Origin: CALISC01 sp963545195
GTDB taxonomy: Bacteria; Bacillota_I; Bacilli_A; Acholeplasmatales; Acholeplasmataceae
Reading direction: 5' to 3'
NCBI GenBank assembly: GCA_963545195.1
Contig: CAUUIA010000016.1
Coordinates: 1-14,917, forward strand
Length of the DNA stretch: 14,917 nt
The first letter of the stretch is position 1, and every line of letters begins with the position of its first letter. The notes beneath the pieces are model-generated. The model was not told the DNA's origin and searched no databases. It worked only from the letters and a program-made list of their open reading frames with translations. This document shows, in pieces, positions 14,834 to 14,917 of the stretch. The translations under genes were made by a program, and so were the position numbers.

Positions 14834-14917
14834 ATTTATTGAATTATTGGAGGAAAATAAAATCCCGTGTTGCGGGGTTATACAAGATTTTTTTGGAATA
14901 AATTCTTCTATTTTTTA
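14834..14917 (+). other. Leader with GGAGG and the start of an unidentified gene, cut by the right edge
   Basis: GGAGG (14849-14853) follows the promoter by about 15 nt, as expected for a translated transcript. No ATG follows at normal spacing. GTG (14867) and TTG (14870) open a stop-free frame to the edge (about LRGYTRFFWNKFFYF) but are 13-16 nt away. A second open frame through TTG (14847) reads EENKIPCCGVIQDFFG. A small hairpin CCCG-TGTTG-CGGG (14864-14876) sits where the start should be. Whether this is a coding start, a structured leader or an RNA gene cannot be decided here. Confidence 0.35.

Noticed and set aside
14858..14880. CCCG/CGGG hairpin followed on the minus strand by ATTTTATTTT, as a minus-strand terminator.
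   Set aside because: The stem is only 4 bp with a broken T run, and it would lie upstream of a plus-strand promoter. Too weak to call.
1..14917. CRISPR arrays, tRNA or rRNA genes, insertion sequences and phage attachment sites.
   Set aside because: I saw no spaced direct repeats, cloverleaf motifs, transposase-like proteins or terminal inverted repeats.

Overview
The window is low-GC DNA that looks like a wall-less or otherwise reduced Firmicutes/Mollicutes-type bacterium. It has strong AGGAGG-type ribosome binding sites, TATAAT promoters and lipoproteins with a classical LVAC/LAAC lipobox. All 16 tryptophans I count in the main genes are TGG, and at least one gene appears to end on TGA. The standard code therefore applies, which argues against Mycoplasma, Ureaplasma and Spiroplasma. 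It fits Acholeplasma-like Mollicutes or uncultured reduced Bacilli, but the exact taxon cannot be fixed from this sequence.

Left edge (1-375): a short AT-rich divergent region. A minus-strand promoter probably drives a gene that leaves the window at base 1. A plus-strand promoter leads into a small two-gene operon (376-2431). Its first gene is dihydrofolate reductase fused to a C-terminal ASCH (PUA-like) domain. It overlaps by 8 nt an RlmD/TrmA-type RNA m5U methyltransferase that has lost most of its Fe-S cluster cysteines. A strong bidirectional terminator (2431-2466) separates this operon from the convergent cluster.

Main region (14665 down to 2479, minus strand): six tightly packed genes, with junctions from a 1-nt overlap to 15-nt gaps, probably one transcript of about 12 kb from a promoter near 14686-14714. 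In transcription order: a membrane-anchored protein of 272 aa; a 1062-aa lipoprotein; a protein with about 12 membrane segments fused to an ABC ATPase; an ABC-2 type permease; a second small N-terminally anchored protein of 242 aa; and a second lipoprotein of 1180 aa, paralogous to the first. Both lipoproteins combine an N-terminal lipid anchor, beta-rich repeats resembling InlB B-repeats, an Ig-like segment, a shared signature block, a putative right-handed beta-helix and a C-terminal domain. So a [small anchored protein + beta-helix lipoprotein] pair occurs twice, on either side of one ABC transporter.

The combination of beta-helix surface protein, ABC ATPase and ABC-2 permease recalls the NosD-NosF-NosY copper-maturation complex, in which a beta-helix protein docks on the permease. 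Here, however, the beta-helix proteins are lipid-anchored, very large and duplicated, and no respiratory enzyme is nearby. I propose a surface-exposed ABC-driven machine or exporter of unknown substrate. This is the main candidate for an undescribed system.

Right edge (14666-14917): the operon promoter, then a good plus-strand promoter (14805-14833) and a GGAGG-containing leader running off the window.
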